A DNA stretch of 64,000 nucleotides from Phycisphaerales bacterium. GTDB taxonomy: Bacteria; Planctomycetota; Phycisphaerae; UBA1845; UTPLA1. The translations under genes and the position numbers were made by a program. The notes beneath the pieces were generated by a model that saw only the letters and a list, made by a program, of their open reading frames with translations, was not told the DNA's origin and did not search any database. This document shows positions 61,151 to 64,000 of this stretch, one piece after another. The DNA lies in the NCBI GenBank assembly GCA_022360095.1, contig JAKSDK010001037.1, positions 186,001 through 250,000 of the forward strand. Direction: 5' to 3'. Position 1 is the stretch's first letter. Every line of letters begins with the position of its first letter.

Positions 61151-61417
61151 ATGAAGCGACGTCGCAAACCCTTGATTTTGAGAATGAAGCGCTGGATTCC
61201 TCTGTTGGCGGGAGGTTCCGCTCTGCAATTCATTAACCTGAGCGGCTGTGACGAGGAAGTCCGAAACACCTTCCTCACGGGTGTTCAGGAGTCCCTGACC
61301 GGCCTGCTGACGAGCGTTGTCAATGCCTTCTTCCTGTCGTTGACCGGCGGGACCACCACCACCACCACCACGACAACGACCAAGGCGATCACCGAGATCA
61401 CGAGCTGGCTCGCATAG
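61151..61417 (+). CDS. cassette gene A: small lipoprotein-like protein with poly-Thr tail
   Basis: 88 residues from ATG 61151, with AAGGAG six bases upstream. Basic N-terminus (KRRRKPLILRMKRW), hydrophobic core, then the lipobox-like INLSGC near residue 33. Afterwards a second hydrophobic helix (TGLLTSVVNAFFLSLTGG) and ten consecutive threonines near the C-terminus, encoded by ACC/ACG/ACA codons at 61352-61381. Layout matches the two following small genes (basic head, LxGC, one helix). Unknown function. It is first of the three-gene cassette that leads to ECF sigma and kinase. Confidence 0.6.
   Translation: MKRRRKPLILRMKRWIPLLAGGSALQFINLSGCDEEVRNTFLTGVQESLTGLLTSVVNAFFLSLTGGTTTTTTTTTTKAITEITSWLA
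61352..61381 (+). repeat. threonine codon repeat (ten Thr codons)
   Basis: Six ACC in a row followed by ACG, ACA, ACG, ACC inside cassette gene A. Slippage would change tail length without frameshift because units are three bases. Confidence 0.7.
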
Positions 61418-61550
61418 TCTCCGGAAATCACTAAGATAGGGCTACGGTCGTTCCCCTGCGGCGCGGCCACGATCTGAGACCGATCACGTGAGGCGGTGCG
61501 TTTCAAGCCGGTCCTCCGGATCATCGATCGGGTTGGGAGGCCCTTTTCAG

Positions 61551-61769
61551 ATGACGAAAGCTCGACGGAGACTTTTACACTGGAGTAGAATATTACCGGC
61601 CCTCGTACTTTACCAATCGCTTGGATGCCTGCCCGATAACGCCGTGGCTCAGGTGGCTGGGGAGAATATCGTTCTGACCTCAGCCGTCGTGATTCAATCG
61701 GTAACGGCGATCGTCTTCAACAGTCTCTTCGGATCGTTCACCAGTCTCTTCGGATTGCAAGTTGTCTAA
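61551..61769 (+). CDS. cassette gene B: small lipoprotein-like protein
   Basis: 72 residues from ATG 61551, with GGGAGG about eleven bases upstream. Basic head (TKARRRLLHWSR), hydrophobic stretch, lipobox-like YQSLGC near residue 26, then a second hydrophobic region (VVIQSVTAIVFNSLFGSFTS). It ends in GLQVV. Same plan as cassette genes A and C. The stop is 13 bases before the start of gene C. Cysteine position and helix suggest paralogues that have diverged strongly. Role unknown. Confidence 0.55.
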   Translation: MTKARRRLLHWSRILPALVLYQSLGCLPDNAVAQVAGENIVLTSAVVIQSVTAIVFNSLFGSFTSLFGLQVV

Positions 61770-61782
61770 AAGAAAGGCTGTC

Positions 61783-61998
61783 ATGGCGCGTCCAACCAAG
61801 CGCAGCGATCTGTTCAAACTTTATAGCCCCCGGTTTCGGAAAAGGCTGCTGGCGTGGATGGCAGCCTGGCCGTTGTTTCAGGCGACGGGCTGTTTTCCCG
61901 ATTTCATCGGGGCGTTGAATTTCGAGTTGCAATCGCTCGTCAACACCTTTTTGATCAATACGGTGTCGATCGTCGTGCAAAATCTCCTGGGAATCTAA
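61783..61998 (+). CDS. cassette gene C: small lipoprotein-like protein
   Basis: 71 residues from ATG 61783, with AAAGG seven to ten bases upstream; an in-frame TTG at 61762 would overlap gene B's stop. Basic head, then LAWMAAWPLFQATGCFPDFI with a lipobox-like ATGC near residue 36, and a hydrophobic C-terminal helix (LVNTFLINTVSIVVQNLLGI). Same plan as genes A and B. Last of the cassette, followed by 271 bases before the ECF sigma gene. The space in between holds short frames but nothing convincing. Confidence 0.55.
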   Translation: MARPTKRSDLFKLYSPRFRKRLLAWMAAWPLFQATGCFPDFIGALNFELQSLVNTFLINTVSIVVQNLLGI

Positions 61999-62269
61999 GA
62001 AACACTCGTTTCAGTGGGCTTTGGGTTGTGACGTCCTAATCCCGGAGATTTCATCTTTTTATGAGTCCTTCGACGCAACGGTCGCGTGCGGACACTTCTG
62101 CCCGGATGCCGGAGGATTTGGACAATCTTCACTTTTTTCGCCAGCAGGCGTTGCGCACGGCCTGTGAAACCGACTACATCAGAATATCTGAACGATGCCC
62201 TCATGATTCGGTGTGCAGGGGCGTTCTGGAAATGGTCGTCGAACATCCGTTAAGCTATTATTAGTCGAG

Positions 62270-62887
62270 ATGTTCGCGAGCCACTCCATTGATGACGAAA
62301 TGGTCTGCGCCGCTGTTCGGGGTTCGAATTCTGATCGTGACCGAATTGTCCAGGCTCTTACGCCTCAGGTGCGCGCGATGGTTATGGTGCGACTCATGCC
62401 AACACCGGCCCAGTTTCACACGATTGACGAACTTACTCAGGAATCTCTCATGGCCCTATCCGAGGGGCTGGACCGTTTGCGCCAGCCCACTGTGGAAGGG
62501 CTGAAATCATTCGTGTCCAAGATCGTATCACACAAGGTGATTGATTTTCTCCGCCGTCATGATCGGGAGAAAAACCAGACGGTCGCCTCGTTGGATTCGT
62601 CGCTCCATAACATGTCGGCTTCCGGCCCGCTTTGGACGCTGCTTTCGGATGGCGGTTTGTCGCCCAGCAGTGTGATCGGTCGTTCGGAACAGGCCAAATT
62701 GGTGCTGACAGAATTGGCACGACTCAAGCAGACTTATCGAGAAGTCATCACGCTTGCATTTTTTGATCAATTGCCGGCGACCGAGATTGCCGAGCGAATG
62801 GAGATAACACGTTCGGCAGCGTCCATGTTGTTGATCCGGGCGGTCAAGACCCTTCGGCGAAATGTGACCGGCTCCAGCAGGTGCTAG
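62270..62887 (+). CDS. ECF-type RNA polymerase sigma factor
   Basis: 205 residues. Region 2: a long helix with DELTQESLMALSEGLDRLRQ and KSFVSKIVSHKVIDFLRRHDR, an ECF-like -10 recognition helix. A linker with SASGPLWTLLSDGG, then region 4: LARLKQTYREVITLAFFDQL, ATEIAERMEITRSAASMLLI. The start has no clear ribosome site; upstream in-frame codons exist to 62213. The kinase gene begins 3 bases after its stop, so they are coupled. Such ECF/kinase pairs in planctomycetes are thought to be controlled by phosphorylation rather than by classical anti-sigma factors. Confidence 0.85.
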   Translation: MFASHSIDDEMVCAAVRGSNSDRDRIVQALTPQVRAMVMVRLMPTPAQFHTIDELTQESLMALSEGLDRLRQPTVEGLKSFVSKIVSHKVIDFLRRHDREKNQTVASLDSSLHNMSASGPLWTLLSDGGLSPSSVIGRSEQAKLVLTELARLKQTYREVITLAFFDQLPATEIAERMEITRSAASMLLIRAVKTLRRNVTGSSRC

Positions 62888-62890
62888 ACC

Positions 62891-64000
62891 ATGCGCAAGA
62901 CGACTCGTAAGAAATCGTCGCGATTCGCGGTCAACGACGTGGACTCCGCCCTTCGATCATTCTGGAGCGGGTCTTGCTCCGAATTTGAGCAACTGGTCAG
63001 TGAGAACGGGAGCAGCGAAGTTAGAATCTGCAGCTTGCTCGCCGACATCATCAAACAACCACTTGTACGCCCCGAGCCCAACGAGCGAATCGGTGATTAC
63101 ACCATCATTCGTGAGATCGGTCGCGGGGGGATGGGGGTGGTCTACGAGGCCATACAGGAACAAACGGGCAGGACCGTCGCGCTCAAGGTCGTTCGATGGT
63201 GGAGGGGAGCAAGCGAGCGCGAAGCCAAGCTCTTTCGCCGCGAAGTGGAGGCCCTGGCCCGATTGAAACACCCTAATATCGCGACGCTTTATGACGCCGG
63301 ACACACGCCTGAGGGACATCAATTCTTTGCCATGGAGCTGATTCGAGGACAGACCCTGGCCGAGCACATGGCGAAAGTCTCGGCCGATGCGGGTTACAAC
63401 GCGGCGCGCCTCACAGAGCACCTTGAGCTGTTCCGTAAAATTTGTCAGGCGATGAACTATGCACACCAGCGCGGCATCATCCATTGTGATTTGAAACCAT
63501 CGAATATCGTTCTGGATGATCGGAATGACCCCAAGGTGCTTGACTTTGGACTCGCTCGCCTGCTGGATTCCGATCGGTCGGGCAAGACGAGCATGTCCGA
63601 GACGGACAAGATTGTGGGCACGCTGAGTTACATGAGCCCGGAACAGTCGCGTGGCCGATTGCAAGAGCTTGACACCCGCAGCGACGTCTATTCGCTTGGC
63701 GTCGTTCTTTTTGAACTGCTCACCGGCGAGCGTCTCTACGGTCAAGAAAGTATGTCCTTGCCTGAGACCATCCACACCATTTGCGAGAAATCGCCGAGGA
63801 AACCCGGTGCCATCCATCGGCATCTCCGTGGTGATCTTGAGACCATCATGTTGAAAGCCCTGGAAAAGGAGCCGGATCGGAGATACCAGAGCGCGAGCGC
63901 GCTCGCCGAGGACATCGAACGGTTTCTTGGCAATCAGCCGATCTTCGCACGGAGTCCGAGTGCAACCTACCAGTTACGAAAGCTGATTTCTCGACATAAG
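62891..64000 (+). CDS. Ser/Thr protein kinase (partial, runs off window)
   Basis: 370 residues are visible. A 68-residue N-terminal tail is followed by the kinase domain: glycine loop EIGRGGMGVVYEA, catalytic Lys in VALKVVRWW, αC Glu in FRREVEALARLKHP, catalytic loop HCDLKPSNIVL, DFG in VLDFGLARLL, APE-type YMSPEQSRG and a C-lobe with DVYSLGVVLFELLTG. The usual HRD triad is HCD, so it is a non-RD kinase. It begins 3 bases behind the ECF gene. The open end suggests further domains (PASTA, TPR or membrane span) beyond the window. Confidence 0.9.
   Translation, partial: MRKTTRKKSSRFAVNDVDSALRSFWSGSCSEFEQLVSENGSSEVRICSLLADIIKQPLVRPEPNERIGDYTIIREIGRGGMGVVYEAIQEQTGRTVALKVVRWWRGASEREAKLFRREVEALARLKHPNIATLYDAGHTPEGHQFFAMELIRGQTLAEHMAKVSADAGYNAARLTEHLELFRKICQAMNYAHQRGIIHCDLKPSNIVLDDRNDPKVLDFGLARLLDSDRSGKTSMSETDKIVGTLSYMSPEQSRGRLQELDTRSDVYSLGVVLFELLTGERLYGQESMSLPETIHTICEKSPRKPGAIHRHLRGDLETIMLKALEKEPDRRYQSASALAEDIERFLGNQPIFARSPSATYQLRKLISRHK

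Noticed and set aside
62061-62264. 67-codon frame between cassette gene C and the ECF sigma gene
   Set aside because: No ribosome site and no protein-like pattern; kept as open spacer.

Overview
The window reads as chromosome of a Gram-negative planctomycete, most likely of the Phycisphaerae. This is inferred from the gene families present: DUF1501/DUF1800 secreted protein pair, prepilins with a C-terminal DGH motif, DCNNNGIPDECE-type calcium-binding spacers, dockerin-like ends on secreted propeller proteins, GH3-family enzyme, Ser/Thr kinase next to an ECF sigma factor, and LpxD (lipid A). Genes are GC-rich apart from one AT-rich island near 18-20.6 kb. The window starts inside a VWA-type protein and ends inside a Ser/Thr kinase.

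Layout. 0-8.7 kb: HTTM membrane protein, alpha/beta hydrolase plus GH3 adenylating enzyme, an NtrC-like regulator with an altered sigma54-contact loop, an orphan protein beside a selenocysteine tRNA gene (selC), and a membrane glycosyltransferase. 8.7-17.9 kb: lpxD, an ICMT-like methyltransferase, an OmpR-type response regulator/kinase pair, a small five-cysteine protein, xerD-like recombinase, SDR reductase, DnaJ-type co-chaperone and a LOG-family hydrolase. 17.9-20.6 kb: an AT-rich island of small unknown genes, several with very good Shine-Dalgarno sites, two factor-independent terminators and a divergent sigma-like protein. 20.7-36.5 kb: lepA, a duplicated prepilin/zinc-ribbon pair, panB, lipoprotein, AraC regulator with a DUF6265 protein, transglutaminase, YifB/ComM ATPase, GYD protein, lone Flp pilin, gapA and a D-2-hydroxyacid dehydrogenase with an unusual NAD motif.

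36.5-54.7 kb: a phosphoesterase-like protein that has lost metal ligands, secreted propeller protein, larC, an operon of DUF1800, DUF1501 and PQQ-type sugar dehydrogenase, a second AraC/GyrI regulator, TPR lipoprotein plus AMMECR1, a stand-alone LigD phosphoesterase-like domain, and an ABC exporter operon. 54.7-64 kb: a 1561-residue secreted repeat protein, alanine racemase, three tandem small lipoprotein-like genes, an ECF sigma factor and a Ser/Thr kinase.

The best candidates for something undescribed are (1) the cassette of three small lipoprotein-like genes followed by ECF sigma and kinase at the right end, (2) the AT-rich island, and (3) the orphan gene immediately downstream of selC. 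A dispersed palindromic repeat occurs in two intergenic spaces, one copy reaching into the end of a coding sequence. All functional calls come from reading motifs; no database search was run.
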